Part shown: piece by piece, positions 27,722-37,837 of the stretch
Layout: each line of letters opens with the position of its first letter
How positions within the stretch are numbered: the first letter of the stretch is position 1
Assembly: GCF_001889165.1 (NCBI RefSeq)
Contig: NZ_CP016020.1
Location: 2,330,501-2,394,500, forward strand
Reading direction: 5' to 3'
From: Bacillus weihaiensis
GTDB lineage: Bacteria > Bacillota > Bacilli > Bacillales > Bacillaceae
Length of the DNA: 64,000 nt
Program-made: the position numbers and the translations under genes
The notes under the pieces: model-generated
Told to the model about the DNA's origin: nothing
Database searches by the model: none
What the model saw: only the letters and a program-made list of their open reading frames with translations

Positions 27722-29797
27722 TTACTTTTGTGGTTCTTCTTTATAGTCACATTCCATACATTGTACTTGTATGCCTTTTTTAAGCTTCTTCTCTACTAGC
27801 ATATTGTTACATTTTGGACAGCTTCTTGCAATAGGTTTATCCCAAGAAAGAAACTCACATTCTGGATATTGAGTACAGCCATAAAAAATTCTTTTCTTTT
27901 TTGACTTCCTCTCAACTACCATCCCGTCTTCACAGCTAGGACACTTCACACCGATTTCTTTAACGATTGGCTTAGTATTTCGACACTCCGGGAAGTTCGA
28001 ACATGCCATAAATTTTCCATATCTACCCATCTTATATACCATATGGTGCCCACATTCTTCGCAATCTACACCAGCAGGTTCATCTTTTATTTCAATTTTC
28101 TCCATTTCATTTTCAGCTTTCTCAAGCCTTGGAGAAAAATCACGATAAAAATCATCTAAGATTCTTACCCATTCTTTTTGGCCGTCTTCAACTTCATCTA
28201 GACTATGCTCCATATTCGCTGTAAATTCGACATTTATAATTTCAGGGAAAAACTCCATAATTAATTCTAGAACAATTTCGCCAAGTTCAGTTGGAATAAA
28301 CCGTTTATTATCTAACGATACATAACCACGTTTTTGAATTGTATCTAAAGTTGGTGCATAAGTTGAAGGTCGACCTATACCCAATTCTTCTAACGTCTTT
28401 ACTAACCTAGCCTCTGTATAACGTGGTGGCGGCTGTGTAAAATGTTGATTAGGGGTAATATCTTTTGAGAAAACCTCGTCCCCTTCCTTTAGATCAGGTA
28501 ACATTTTATCCTTTTCTTCAACTTGATCATCATTTCCTTCTACATAAACCTTCATAAATCCTGGAAACTTTATTTTAGAGCCAGTCGCTCTAAAATTCAC
28601 TCCATTATTTGTTAGGTCTACACTCATTGTATCAAGAATTGCGGAAGCCATTTGACTTGAAACAAAACGTTCCCATATTAGTTTATATAATCTTAACTGG
28701 TCTCTACTTAAATACTCTTTCATTAAAGTAGGTTCACGTAATGTTGATGTAGGACGAATAGCTTCGTGAGCATCCTGAGCATTTGAACTCTTCTTACTTG
28801 AATTTGCTCTTAAACCCAGAAACTCTTTGCCATATTTTTCTTCAATATACGTCGATGCTTCTGCTTGAGCTGTTTCAGAAATACGTGTTGAATCTGTTCT
28901 CATATAGGTAATTAATCCAACTGTTCCTTCTTTCCCTAACTCAATGCCTTCATAAAGCTGTTGAGCAATCATCATTGTTTTCTTTGCTCTAAAATTTAAT
29001 TTTCTAGCAGCCTCTTGCTGAAGGGTAGAAGTTGTAAAAGGTACTGCTGGGTTTCTTTTCCGTTCTTTCTTTGTCACTTTCTCTGTTTTAAAACTATTAC
29101 CATCAATAAGTTTTATAATGTCTTTTACTTCCGATTCAGAACTAAGTTCCTTCTTTTTGCCGTTTACACCATAGAAGGTAGCGTCAAAAGGTTTTTGACC
29201 TTTTAAAAATTGTCCCTCAATTGTCCAATATTCTTCAGGGACAAATGCATTAATTTCTTTTTCACGATCTATGATTAATCTAACAGCTACCGATTGTACC
29301 CTTCCAGCACTTAGCCCTTTCTTTACCTTCTTCCAAAGGATAGGACTTATCTTATATCCAACTAAACGGTCAAGGATTCGTCTAGCTTGCTGTGCATCTA
29401 CTAAATCCATATTAATAGATCTTGGGTGTTTAAAGGACTCTTTTATCGCATCTTTTGTAATTTCATTAAAAACAACGCGACAATCAGAATGGATATCTAC
29501 ATCTAGACTATGAGCTAAATGCCAAGCAATCGCTTCCCCTTCCCGGTCCGGATCGGCTGCGAGGTAAACTTTTTTCGCTTTTTTAGCTGCAGATTTTAAT
29601 TCCTTTAAGACTGTCCCTTTCCCCCGAATTGTAATATATTTAGGCTCGAAATTTTGTTCGACATTAACTCCAATTTGACTTTTAGGCAAATCTCGAACAT
29701 GTCCCATAGATGCCTTAACTTTATATTTTTTCCCTAAATAACGTTCGATTGTTTTTGCCTTCGCCGGTGATTCAACGATGACTAAATAGTCTGCCAT
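27722..29797 (-). CDS. topA: DNA topoisomerase I
   Basis: 691 aa. TOPRIM domain at the N-terminus ([15 protein letters not shown] with the acidic DPDREGE triad at about 82-88), active-site tyrosine Tyr298 in [12 protein letters not shown], and three C-terminal zinc ribbons (CEECG...CSNFPEC, CPSCE...CTQYPEC, CPKCN...CMEC). It relaxes negative supercoils. AGGAGGAAC precedes the ATG. A 1.07-kb gap separates it from dprA upstream, so it probably has its own promoter, which I could not pin down. Confidence 0.98.
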   Translation of the reverse strand: MADYLVIVESPAKAKTIERYLGKKYKVKASMGHVRDLPKSQIGVNVEQNFEPKYITIRGKGTVLKELKSAAKKAKKVYLAADPDREGEAIAWHLAHSLDVDIHSDCRVVFNEITKDAIKESFKHPRSINMDLVDAQQARRILDRLVGYKISPILWKKVKKGLSAGRVQSVAVRLIIDREKEINAFVPEEYWTIEGQFLKGQKPFDATFYGVNGKKKELSSESEVKDIIKLIDGNSFKTEKVTKKERKRNPAVPFTTSTLQQEAARKLNFRAKKTMMIAQQLYEGIELGKEGTVGLITYMRTDSTRISETAQAEASTYIEEKYGKEFLGLRANSSKKSSNAQDAHEAIRPTSTLREPTLMKEYLSRDQLRLYKLIWERFVSSQMASAILDTMSVDLTNNGVNFRATGSKIKFPGFMKVYVEGNDDQVEEKDKMLPDLKEGDEVFSKDITPNQHFTQPPPRYTEARLVKTLEELGIGRPSTYAPTLDTIQKRGYVSLDNKRFIPTELGEIVLELIMEFFPEIINVEFTANMEHSLDEVEDGQKEWVRILDDFYRDFSPRLEKAENEMEKIEIKDEPAGVDCEECGHHMVYKMGRYGKFMACSNFPECRNTKPIVKEIGVKCPSCEDGMVVERKSKKKRIFYGCTQYPECEFLSWDKPIARSCPKCNNMLVEKKLKKGIQVQCMECDYKEEPQK

Positions 29798-30870
29798 ACT
29801 TGTTCCTCCTTAGAGGTATTCTCTTTTTATTTGCTAATATTATTTTCATCATTTAGTTACATCTTATATACATGTGTAAAGGTATTTCGTTTTTTTTTAG
29901 CTCTTTTTGATGTTTTGTTGATTTCCCGTTACAGACATTCGCCTTGCTCCTATTAGAATCTTAATTCTATCAAGAGAGAGCTTTTCCTTAGCCTATTATT
30001 AAAATAACAGGGTAATTTACTAGTTAAGTTATTCTTTGATAATAGTAATAAAGACGCTAGCTATGTAACATACTTTTTTGCGACTTTATTATGATTAACA
30101 AGGACACCTCTCCCAGTTTATTGAAAGGCTGTGGACTTCTCAGAAGAAACTTTCTAGACGAATTAATTACCTGTATGTTTGTACAATTAAATTCTAACCC
30201 CTTTAAAATACTGTTAACAAAAGTATGATTACCTTATAACATACCTTGAATAACGGCTTTCTTCTCATTTACCTCTAAACAGTGATAATCATTTTATCCT
30301 TCTATGTTCGTCCGTACATTGAGAGAGGTTTTTTCTTTCACATGGTAAATCATTATATTTAAGCATACTTTTTTTAAGACATAGTCCTAGATATGTTAAA
30401 ACCTATCGTTTATAGATAATTACTTAACAATAACGATTAATCATCTTCATTTACCTTCCATTGATTTCACATATATTATGGAAAGCAATCCATTTCCTTA
30501 CCATAAAATAGCTGATTGACTTTATAAATCTCCACTATTATTAAATACACAAGTAGGTTTTGTCAAACAGATTTAAAGAAATTAAGTTTATCATATACCA
30601 TTTTAAAACGATTGAACATGAAATTTTTACCTATTCTTCCTTTTTTAAGCTCAGTTTAACTAGTTTGAATGTCTGTTTTCGTGTAATCAGCACAATAAGT
30701 CTATAGTAATGGGATATCGTTTTGATTTATTTCTGTTACATTTACTCATCATTTCATTACCTTAAAGAGGCATTTTAGGCTTTGCTCTAACGCAAAGCTC
30801 CTTGGTTATACTCCATATTTTTGGTGCTTTGCGTCATACTTTAAACGATTTACTTTATTTAATCCATTGC
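29798..30870. other. dprA-topA intergenic region, 1073 bases, no gene seen
   Basis: Very AT-rich and dense in stops in all frames; I see no ORF with a ribosome site. Contents noted: a three-arm inverted repeat in the dprA 3' end (30780-30834, separate entry); a promoter-like TTGACT-17-TATTAA on the plus strand at 30516-30544 that leads to nothing; and a sequence TGATAATCATTTTATC near 30283 that only half matches a Fur box. In B. subtilis dprA and topA are closer, so this may hold decayed sequence. Confidence 0.5.
30780..30834 (-). repeat. Three-arm inverted repeat downstream of dprA
   Basis: GCTTTGC (30780-30786), ACGCAAAGC (30790-30798) and GCTTTGCGT (30826-30834). The middle arm can pair either with the first (7 bp, tight loop) or with the third (9 bp, 27-base loop), so two exclusive hairpins are possible in the transcript after dprA. 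There is no strong T-run; it may act as a weak terminator or an RNA 3'-end element. Confidence 0.5.
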
Positions 30871-31755
30871 TTAAAAAATCTTCTGGTTTACAAAGATTTC
30901 ATTTAAAATATCCTCTGGAGTTTGTACAAGCTTAGCTCCTAATTGAATCAGTTCATTAGTACCCCTACAATTGTCATCATAAATAGGGCCTGGTACTGCA
31001 AACACCTCACGATTTTGCTCTAGCGCTTGTTGAGCTGTAATGAGAGATCCACTCTTTCTCTTCGCTTGAATGACGATTGTCCCAAGTGATATTCCACTAA
31101 TTATCCTATTTCTCATCGGAAAATGCCATTTTGAAGGCTTTATATGAGGAGGGTGCTCTGAAATGATAAGATGTGAATTCATTATCTCTTTCGCGAGGCT
31201 TTCATTCTGTTTTGGATAGATATGGTCTAAACCTCCCGCAATGACAGCAATTGTTTTGCCACCATTTTGGATGGTGACCTCATGAGCAACAGTATCGATT
31301 CCTATTGCAAGTCCGCTAACAATTGTCCAATCTTTCTTTACTAATGTAGGAATTAATAGTTCAGATGTTACTTTTCCATAATGAGTAGGGTTCCTAGTAC
31401 CGACAACACTTAATAACCTTGGAGAATGCCCAAGTTTCAAATCACCTTTATAGTAAAGGACTGGAGGGGGATCACTTATTTCTTTTAATAAATAGGGGTA
31501 CATTTCATCAAATATAGTAACAATAGAAATCATCTTATCTCGATACATTCTTATTAACCCATCATAACTAAGAGATTTATATTCTTTTTTTATAGCAGCT
31601 ATTTTTTCTGGACCCTGCTTAAAATAATAGAACCAATCTCTATTTTCAAGGTCGTGAAAAATTTTAAGTGTAGGGTCTGTAAGAAGAAGCTTTTTTAGTA
31701 GCACTTGATTCATACTTGGACAATGGGATAAAAGAAGAAGGTCTTTTTTCGGCAT
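30871..31755 (-). CDS. dprA: DprA (Smf), DNA processing protein
   Basis: 294 aa, the usual Bacillus size. N-terminal SAM-like region, then an extended Rossmann fold with GTRNPTHYG, SGLAIGIDTVAH, GGLDHIYPKQN and the SGSLITAQQALEQNREVFAVPGP segment. DprA protects incoming single-stranded DNA and loads RecA in transformation. The C-terminal winged helix found in longer DprA proteins is absent, as in B. subtilis. AAGGAG precedes the ATG. It follows sucD after a terminator. Confidence 0.96.
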   Translation of the reverse strand: MPKKDLLLLSHCPSMNQVLLKKLLLTDPTLKIFHDLENRDWFYYFKQGPEKIAAIKKEYKSLSYDGLIRMYRDKMISIVTIFDEMYPYLLKEISDPPPVLYYKGDLKLGHSPRLLSVVGTRNPTHYGKVTSELLIPTLVKKDWTIVSGLAIGIDTVAHEVTIQNGGKTIAVIAGGLDHIYPKQNESLAKEIMNSHLIISEHPPHIKPSKWHFPMRNRIISGISLGTIVIQAKRKSGSLITAQQALEQNREVFAVPGPIYDDNCRGTNELIQLGAKLVQTPEDILNEIFVNQKIF

Positions 31756-31840
31756 GTTTGGCTCCTTAATTTTTTCATTTTTTTAAAAGTAAACCGCCAA
31801 TTACTCATAGGGGTATGGAAATCAATAGGGGATTAAAACC

Positions 31841-31878
31841 CAACAAAAATAAGGAACAGGAAGAAGCCCTGTTCCCTA
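31841..31878 (-). terminator. Intrinsic terminator after sucD
   Basis: Arms GGAACAGG and CCTGTTCC, extended by two more pairs, around a 7-base loop; on the minus strand followed by TTATTTTTGTT. It lies 9 bases after the sucD stop and ends the sucCD operon before dprA. Confidence 0.85.
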
Positions 31879-31886
31879 TTCTTCTA

Positions 31887-32789
31887 TTAATGAGTTTTAC
31901 ATTTTTCAAGTAACCCCTGCTCTTTTAGAACAGAAATTAACGTCTCACCCATTACAGATGGCGTATCAGCTACTTTAATACCACAAGCGTTCATAGTTTT
32001 AATTTTCTCTTCAGCTGTGCCTTTACCACCAGAGATAATTGCTCCAGCATGACCCATACGCTTTCCAGGAGGTGCTGTTTGACCACCGATAAAGCCTACT
32101 ACTGGTTTCGTCATATTAGCTTTAACCCACTCAGCAGCCTCTTCTTCAGCTGTTCCACCAATTTCACCAATCATAATCACCGCATATGTCTCTTCATCCT
32201 CATTGAAGGCTTTTAAGACATCAATGAAATTCGTTCCATTTACCGGATCTCCACCAATTCCAACAGCTGTAGATTGACCAATTCCAGCTTGAGATAACTG
32301 ATGAACTGCTTCATACGTAAGCGTACCAGAACGGGAAACCACTCCCACATGACCCTTTTTATGAATGTAGCCAGGCATAATTCCAATTTTACACTCTTCA
32401 GGAGTAATAACACCAGGACAGTTTGGTCCAACTAGACGTGTTTTCTTACCTTCCATATAGCGTTTAACCTTAACCATATCCATAACAGGAATATGCTCAG
32501 TAATACAGATAACTAGGTCTAATTCTGCATCAACACCCTCCATGATTGCATCAGCAGCGAATGGAGCAGGTACGTAAATGACAGATGCATTAGCACCAGT
32601 TGCTTGTACTGATTCTTGAACTGTATTAAATACAGGTACTCCCTCAACCTCTGTACCACCCTTACCAGGTGTTACACCACCAACAATATTCGTTCCATAC
32701 TCAAGCATTTGTTTTGTATGAAATAATGCCGTAGATCCAGTGATACCTTGTACAATAACCTTTGTATCTTTATTAATAAATACACTCAT
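31887..32789 (-). CDS. sucD: Succinyl-CoA synthetase alpha subunit
   Basis: 300 aa. CoA-binding Rossmann domain at the N-terminus ([19 protein letters not shown]), ligase domain with [10 protein letters not shown], and the phosphohistidine region [16 protein letters not shown]. It makes ATP (or GTP) and succinate from succinyl-CoA in the TCA cycle with SucC. It lies 19 bases after sucC. Confidence 0.98.
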   Translation of the reverse strand: MSVFINKDTKVIVQGITGSTALFHTKQMLEYGTNIVGGVTPGKGGTEVEGVPVFNTVQESVQATGANASVIYVPAPFAADAIMEGVDAELDLVICITEHIPVMDMVKVKRYMEGKKTRLVGPNCPGVITPEECKIGIMPGYIHKKGHVGVVSRSGTLTYEAVHQLSQAGIGQSTAVGIGGDPVNGTNFIDVLKAFNEDEETYAVIMIGEIGGTAEEEAAEWVKANMTKPVVGFIGGQTAPPGKRMGHAGAIISGGKGTAEEKIKTMNACGIKVADTPSVMGETLISVLKEQGLLEKCKTH

Positions 32790-32808
32790 GTTTTGTCCCC
32801 TGCCTTCC

Positions 32809-33969
32809 TTACTTCACTAGTGAAACGATTTTTTGTGCACCGTCAGCCATTGACTCTGCAGAAGTTATGTTTAATCCAGATTCATTAAGGATTTTCTTTC
32901 CTAAATCAACATTCGTACCTTCAAGACGAACAACCAGTGGAATTTCTAACCCTACTTGTTTTGTCGCTTCTACAACACCCTCTGCGATGACATCACATTT
33001 CATAATTCCACCAAAGATGTTAACAAAGATACCTTTAACATTTTCATCTGAAAGAATAATCTTAAATGCTTCCGTTACTTTTTCTGCAGTTGCACCGCCC
33101 CCAACATCCAGGAAGTTTGCAGGTTCTCCGCCATAATATTTAATAATATCCATTGTTGACATAGCAAGACCAGCACCATTTACCATACAACCGATATTTC
33201 CATCTAATGAAATATAGCTAAGGTCATATTTAGATGCTTCAATTTCTTTTGCATCCTCTTCTTCTAAGTCTCGGTATTCGACAATATCTTTATGGCGATA
33301 TAATGCATTTGAATCAAAATTCAATTTTGCATCAAGAGCCATTACCTTTCCATCGCCTGTAACAACTAATGGATTAATTTCTGCAATTGAGCAGTCTTTC
33401 TCGACAAATGCTTGGTATAAGCCCATCATAAATTTCACTGCTTGACCAACTAACTCTTTAGGAATGTTAATATTAAAAGCTATTCTTCTAGCTTGATAGC
33501 CTTGTAGACCTACAGCAGGATCAATGACTTCTTTAAAGATTTTTTCAGGAGTTTTCTCTGCCACTTCTTCAATTTCCGTACCACCTTCTTCAGATGCCAT
33601 TAAGACAACACGAGATGTAGCACGATCTAATACAAGACCAACATAGTATTCATTCTTAATATCACAGCCCTCTTCGATAAGAAGACGTTTCACTTCTTTT
33701 CCTTCAGGACCTGTTTGGTGTGTTACTAGAGTTTTCCCTAGAATTTCTTCAGCATATGTACGTGCTTCGTCAAGGTTTTTAGCAACTTTTACCCCACCAG
33801 CTTTACCGCGTCCACCTGCATGGATTTGAGCTTTCACTACTACTACTTCTGTTCCAAGTTCTTTTGCAGCTTCTACCGCTTCATCTACAGAAAAAGCCAC
33901 TTTTCCATTTGGTACAGATACTCCATATTTACGTAGGAGCTCTTTCCCTTGGTACTCATGGATATTCAT
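32809..33969 (-). CDS. sucC: Succinyl-CoA synthetase beta subunit
   Basis: 386 aa. ATP-grasp domain ([47 protein letters not shown]) followed by the C-terminal CoA-ligase domain ([30 protein letters not shown]). First gene of sucCD, with AGGAGG before the ATG, its own promoter at 34021-34049 and a likely catabolite-response element overlapping the -10 (34008-34021). Confidence 0.98.
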   Translation of the reverse strand: MNIHEYQGKELLRKYGVSVPNGKVAFSVDEAVEAAKELGTEVVVVKAQIHAGGRGKAGGVKVAKNLDEARTYAEEILGKTLVTHQTGPEGKEVKRLLIEEGCDIKNEYYVGLVLDRATSRVVLMASEEGGTEIEEVAEKTPEKIFKEVIDPAVGLQGYQARRIAFNINIPKELVGQAVKFMMGLYQAFVEKDCSIAEINPLVVTGDGKVMALDAKLNFDSNALYRHKDIVEYRDLEEEDAKEIEASKYDLSYISLDGNIGCMVNGAGLAMSTMDIIKYYGGEPANFLDVGGGATAEKVTEAFKIILSDENVKGIFVNIFGGIMKCDVIAEGVVEATKQVGLEIPLVVRLEGTNVDLGKKILNESGLNITSAESMADGAQKIVSLVK

Positions 33970-34007
33970 TTGCCATCCTCCTAACCTATTTGCAAGAATA
34001 AAAAAAT

Positions 34008-34049
34008 AGACTGCGCTTTCATTTTATATAATAGTTGCAACCTTGTCTA
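34008..34049 (-). promoter_or_regulatory. sucCD promoter with a candidate CcpA (cre) site
   Basis: -35 TAGACA at 34044-34049, 17-base spacer, -10 TAAAAT at 34021-34026. Directly overlapping the -10 end is TGAAAGCGCAGTCT (34008-34021), 12 of 14 positions of the cre consensus TGWAANCGNTNWCA. A cre at this place would block initiation in glucose, which fits TCA-cycle control in Bacillus. Promoter is better supported than the cre. Confidence 0.5.
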
Positions 34050-34110
34050 CAATTCCGAGCAAAATAGTCTTATCCTTTTTTAAAATAAATTTTTACTTTT
34101 TCAATATAAG

Positions 34111-34416
34111 CTAATTTTCAATACTTTTCTTGACTATTTGTCTACTTTCTACCTCCTTATCTATTCTGTATACAAAAGCAAAGATTTCAGCTACAGCCTC
34201 ATATAGCTCTTCTGGCACTTTTTGATTGAGTTCTAATTTTGACATTATTTCAATTAATGCAGGATCCTCATGGATATGAATCTCATTTTCTTTGGCGGAC
34301 TCTATTATTTTTTCCGCAACTTGCCCTTGGCCTTTTGCAATTACTTTTGGTGCAGACTGCTTTTCAGCGTCATACCTTAATGCTACTGCTTTTTTTATCT
34401 CGTTATTTTGGTTCAT
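34111..34416 (-). CDS. ylqH: YlqH, free-standing FlhB C-terminal-like protein
   Basis: 101 aa. The stretch KKAVALRYDAEKQSAPKVIAKGQGQVAEKIIESAKENEIHIHEDPAL aligns with the segment of this window's FlhB that follows its NPTH site, and both end in a V-P-E-E-hydrophobic-AVAEI-A-VY pattern. There is no NPTH and no membrane domain. Such FlhX/YlqH proteins can partly replace the cleaved FlhB C-terminus in some bacteria; the role in Bacillus is not settled. It overlaps ylqG by 4 bases (ATGA). Confidence 0.88.
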   Translation of the reverse strand: MNQNNEIKKAVALRYDAEKQSAPKVIAKGQGQVAEKIIESAKENEIHIHEDPALIEIMSKLELNQKVPEELYEAVAEIFAFVYRIDKEVESRQIVKKSIEN

Positions 34417-35954
34417 ATTCTTAAGTCCACTCCTGAATAAGCTTCTATTTTGCTATAGGTCTTAAAATTCTCTTTAGGATGTGAGTTTTGTGATACATCA
34501 AATGGCTTGACGGAAAGTGAACTTAATTGATAATTCATTTTCCCTAACACTTTTTTTAATTCTTCACTTGTTAATGAGCTAATTTCTTTCATTAGCTTGT
34601 GATTATTCAAGATAGAAATTGTCATGACTCTATTTTGAATTTGTACATCAATCATCATGTCTGATAAGGTAGGAAGTTCAAGGAAAAACAATACTCGACA
34701 AAAATCCGGGTCTATTTTACCATCATTTTGTTTTTTACCACTCCATTGTAAAGTTAAATCATACGAGTTTTGAGGGAAATACAATGGAATTTGAGTAATA
34801 AATTGTTGAGTTGGTCCGTGATCTTGATGAAATAAAGTTAGCCCATTAAATCTTTGGATCAATTGATCAACTTTTTCTTTTAATGGTGATGAGTCTAGCT
34901 CCTTACTTGCAGCTAATAAAAGACCTCTTAAGTTTAATTGTTGTTTGCCCTCAACTACATTCTGTAGTAAATCTTGGTATGAAGATTTCGTTCCTAATTG
35001 ATCCTGAGCAGTGAACAAATGATTGAGAACTTCTTTTTTTGACGTAAATACACTTTGGTCATTGACTAGTTTAATCAGTAAATTTTTTTCTTTATCGGTA
35101 AGTAGTTCACTGTGGCTCTCAGCTGAAGTCACATTCTGGAATTGAGTAAGTAAAGGCTTCATTTCATTCACTAATCTACCTAGCATTTCTTTTGAATCTG
35201 CTTTTTGTATGACTCCTTGTATTAAATGTAGTTCTTCTTTAGTAACATTCAATTGATTGGAGGATTGAATGATCGTTGTAAGACGTTCAAGTTTTTGATC
35301 ATCAGCTATTTGCTTGATAGCTACTATTTTTTCTTCAAGTTGTTTTACGATTGGTTTATCTATTTTTTCATGCTGAATCGCTTCCACTAAGGAATCTAAA
35401 TGATTAAGTAAAGATGGATTTGTATTTAATTGAATGATTGATTGAACAATTTCTCTTGAAAGAGGATATTGTTGTTTAAGGGCAAAAGACATAGCACTAA
35501 TTGTCTCCTGAATCTCTTTCGAATTTGTTTGATGTAAGATTTCTACCCCCATTTGAAAAAGTTGTTTCGTAATAGGTATATTGTCTAGTAATAATTGTTT
35601 TGCAAACAGAAGATTGACTTTTGTAGGTTTTTCATTAAATAACTGAAGTAGTTCTCTATTCATCCCTTGATTGCGGATTCCATTCTCATCAATTTTTTTT
35701 AACATTTTTAATTGTATTCCATTCTTCATTGAACTTCCTACTTTAAACCAATAAGACTCCGACGCAGTAAGAGAGGTTTCCATTTGTCCAATTAGTTTGG
35801 ATTGCCCAATTTGGATAAGAGCCTTGTGGTCTGGAAATAACTTTATCACCTTACCTTGAACAATTTGATTTTCCTTTAATGTGAAAGAGTTCGATTGACT
35901 TATTTCTCCTAAAGTTTGATGGAATATTTTATTCATAACATTCATTGGATTCAT
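34413..35954 (-). CDS. ylqG: YlqG, FliK-like protein of unknown role
   Basis: 513 aa. An N-terminal beta-rich segment (FTLKENQIVQGKVIKLFPDHKALIQIG, about 24-50) looks OB- or pilus-assembly-like; the middle (about 100-350) is helical and Gln/Lys-rich; the C-terminus (about 395-495: LFFLELPTLSDMMIDVQIQNRVMTISILNNHKLMKEISSL) has the pattern of a FliK C-terminal domain. Coupled to ylqH, an FlhB C-terminal mimic, so the pair copies the FliK-FlhB partnership outside the flagellar operon. No experimental role known to me. Confidence 0.82.
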   Translation of the reverse strand: MNPMNVMNKIFHQTLGEISQSNSFTLKENQIVQGKVIKLFPDHKALIQIGQSKLIGQMETSLTASESYWFKVGSSMKNGIQLKMLKKIDENGIRNQGMNRELLQLFNEKPTKVNLLFAKQLLLDNIPITKQLFQMGVEILHQTNSKEIQETISAMSFALKQQYPLSREIVQSIIQLNTNPSLLNHLDSLVEAIQHEKIDKPIVKQLEEKIVAIKQIADDQKLERLTTIIQSSNQLNVTKEELHLIQGVIQKADSKEMLGRLVNEMKPLLTQFQNVTSAESHSELLTDKEKNLLIKLVNDQSVFTSKKEVLNHLFTAQDQLGTKSSYQDLLQNVVEGKQQLNLRGLLLAASKELDSSPLKEKVDQLIQRFNGLTLFHQDHGPTQQFITQIPLYFPQNSYDLTLQWSGKKQNDGKIDPDFCRVLFFLELPTLSDMMIDVQIQNRVMTISILNNHKLMKEISSLTSEELKKVLGKMNYQLSSLSVKPFDVSQNSHPKENFKTYSKIEAYSGVDLRI

Positions 35955-35967
35955 AAAAAGCCTACCT

Positions 35968-36732
35968 TTATACCATTTCTTTTATGGGAGCAAAGCTTTG
36001 ACGGTGCTCTTTTAACACTCCATATTGTTTAATAGCTTCTAAATGTTGTTTCGTTCCATAACCCATATGTTTTTCAAACCCATATTCAGGATATTGACTG
36101 GCTAATTGATTCATTAACCGATCTCTTGTAACCTTAGCAATGACAGAACTTGCTGCAATTGTTATACTTTTAGCATCACCTTTAATAATTGATTGCTGAG
36201 AGATGGGTAAATTTACTTTCATTGCATCCAACAATAAATAATCTGGCGAGACTTCTAGTTCCTCAATGGCATTAATCATAGCTAGCTTTGTAGCTTCATA
36301 TATGTTTACCTTATCAATCATTTCAGATGAAACAATACCAATTCCAATGGCTTGAGCCTGCTCATGGATTAAGTTAAAAAAAGTTTCCCTAGCCGTAGCT
36401 GAAAGCTTCTTAGAATCGGTTAGACCAGGTAAATAGCAGTCATCTTTTAGAATAACAGCTGCTGCAACGACCGGTCCCGCTAATGGTCCTCTGCCAACTT
36501 CATCAATTCCAGCTATTAACGTATAGCCTTGTGACCGAACCTCTCGTTCAATTGAAAGCATGTTATAAAATTGTTGCTGCTTACCCTTTTCTATTTCTTC
36601 ATTCTTTTCCCATCTTTGCACGAGTTGCTGCACACCTACTCGTGAATCTTTTTTGCATTGGAGAAAAAACGGATCATCACTTTTTGAAATTGTTGCTAAT
36701 TTTTCATTAATTTGTTTTATTGTAAGTTTCAT
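35968..36732 (-). CDS. rnhB: Ribonuclease HII
   Basis: 254 aa. After an N-terminal helical substrate-binding region (about 1-70) comes the RNase H fold with the motif GIDEVGRGPLAGPVVAAAVIL (about 74-94), the LTDSKKLSATAR segment, YLLLDAMKVN, and a C-terminal HMGYGTKQH. It removes ribonucleotides and RNA of RNA-DNA hybrids. AAAGGAG precedes the ATG. It lies downstream of rbgA, separated by a likely terminator. Confidence 0.97.
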   Translation of the reverse strand: MKLTIKQINEKLATISKSDDPFFLQCKKDSRVGVQQLVQRWEKNEEIEKGKQQQFYNMLSIEREVRSQGYTLIAGIDEVGRGPLAGPVVAAAVILKDDCYLPGLTDSKKLSATARETFFNLIHEQAQAIGIGIVSSEMIDKVNIYEATKLAMINAIEELEVSPDYLLLDAMKVNLPISQQSIIKGDAKSITIAASSVIAKVTRDRLMNQLASQYPEYGFEKHMGYGTKQHLEAIKQYGVLKEHRQSFAPIKEMV

Positions 36733-36847
36733 TTTAAGCTCCTTTATTACCTAACATCTTGATAGTCAGTATATCGGTTAAACTAGTCGGAATTTTAATA
36801 TTCATTAATTTGTTTAGTTGGATTCTTCTTCTTTCCTTTAACTAACA

Positions 36848-36886
36848 AGAAAGAGGACAACTCTAGTAGCCGAGTAGTCCTCTTAT
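36848..36886 (-). terminator. Possible terminator between rbgA and rnhB
   Basis: Arms AAGAGGACTACTC and GAGTTGTCCTCTT (13 bp with one mismatch) around GGCTACTA; on the minus strand followed by TCTTGTTAG, a weak T-tail. Could be a partial terminator or attenuator within the rbgA-rnhB unit. Confidence 0.5.
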
Positions 36887-36957
36887 TTTGTCATTCGCTT
36901 TTTATACTGTGGATAAAGAGTGATAACCCACCAGGTCAAAATACGGGCATTCTGTCC

Positions 36958-37818
36958 TTAATTCTCTAGATATTGATCAGGAGATTCAAAGGATAATCTC
37001 CCTAATTTATCTCCGCGAATTTCGCGTAGAATTAACTCTGATGTCTTATCATAATCTATATATCCTCCAGCCATCATACATCCCCTTTTTTTACCGATTT
37101 CATCAAAGAGGGGTACGATATCTTCTGGTAGATCATGTAAAGAATAACGTTCTATTAATCGCTTAGGATAATGCTCTTTTAAAAATTTCAACGCAAACAC
37201 AGTGATCTCTTGTAAATTAAGGATAGCATCTTTAATCGCTCCTGTCGTAGCTAGCTTTAATCCTACTAACTCACCTTCGAATTTAGGCCATAGTATACCT
37301 GGTGTATCTAATAGCTCTAATTCCTTCCCTACTTTTACCCACTGCTGTGCGGTTGTAACACCTGGTCGGTCACCTGTTTTGGTAATATTTTTCTTGGCTA
37401 GTCGATTAATTAATGTGGATTTTCCAACGTTTGGTATACCTATGATTAAGGCACGAATTGCACGTGGCTTTATTCCTTTGGCAGCCATCTTATCAAATTT
37501 ATCTTTTAATAGCTCTTTTGATAAAGCTGTAATTTGTTTTAATCCTGTACCTGTTTGCGCATCAATAGCGAGTGCAGGAATATTTCGTTGCTTAAAATAA
37601 GCTATCCATTGCTTTGTAATAGCATCGTCCGCTTTATCTGCTTTATTTAAAAGCACGATTCTAGGTTTTGACGTGATAATCTCGTCAATCATTGGATTTC
37701 TCGAAGACATTGGAATTCGAGCATCCACCAATTCAAAAACGATATCGATTAATTTTAATTTTTCTGTAACCTGTCTTCTGGCTTTAGCCATATGACCAGG
37801 AAACCATTGTATCGTCAA
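36958..37818 (-). CDS. rbgA: RbgA (YlqF), GTPase for 50S ribosome assembly
   Basis: 286 aa from the TTG at 37818, 6 bases after GAAGGTG; the protein then begins [16 protein letters not shown], the exact family N-terminus. A longer frame to 37857 would overlap lepB by 20 bases and has no family support. Circularly permuted GTPase: G4 NKAD at 58-61, G1 GIPNVGKS at 127-134, G3 DTPG after it. It drives a late step of large-subunit assembly. Confidence 0.95.
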   Translation of the reverse strand: MTIQWFPGHMAKARRQVTEKLKLIDIVFELVDARIPMSSRNPMIDEIITSKPRIVLLNKADKADDAITKQWIAYFKQRNIPALAIDAQTGTGLKQITALSKELLKDKFDKMAAKGIKPRAIRALIIGIPNVGKSTLINRLAKKNITKTGDRPGVTTAQQWVKVGKELELLDTPGILWPKFEGELVGLKLATTGAIKDAILNLQEITVFALKFLKEHYPKRLIERYSLHDLPEDIVPLFDEIGKKRGCMMAGGYIDYDKTSELILREIRGDKLGRLSFESPDQYLEN

Positions 37819-37837
37819 TCTAAACACCTTCTTTCCA

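Noticed and set aside
30283-30298. Fur-box-like TGATAATCATTTTATC
   Set aside because: Only the left half matches the 7-1-7 Fur pattern, and no iron gene or promoter lies next to it.
30516-30544. TTGACT-17-TATTAA promoter-like pair on the plus strand
   Set aside because: It leads to no ORF or structured RNA, and such pairs arise by chance in AT-rich DNA.
32240-32431. 63-residue frame inside sucD on the same strand
   Set aside because: Alternate-frame shadow of sucD with no ribosome site.
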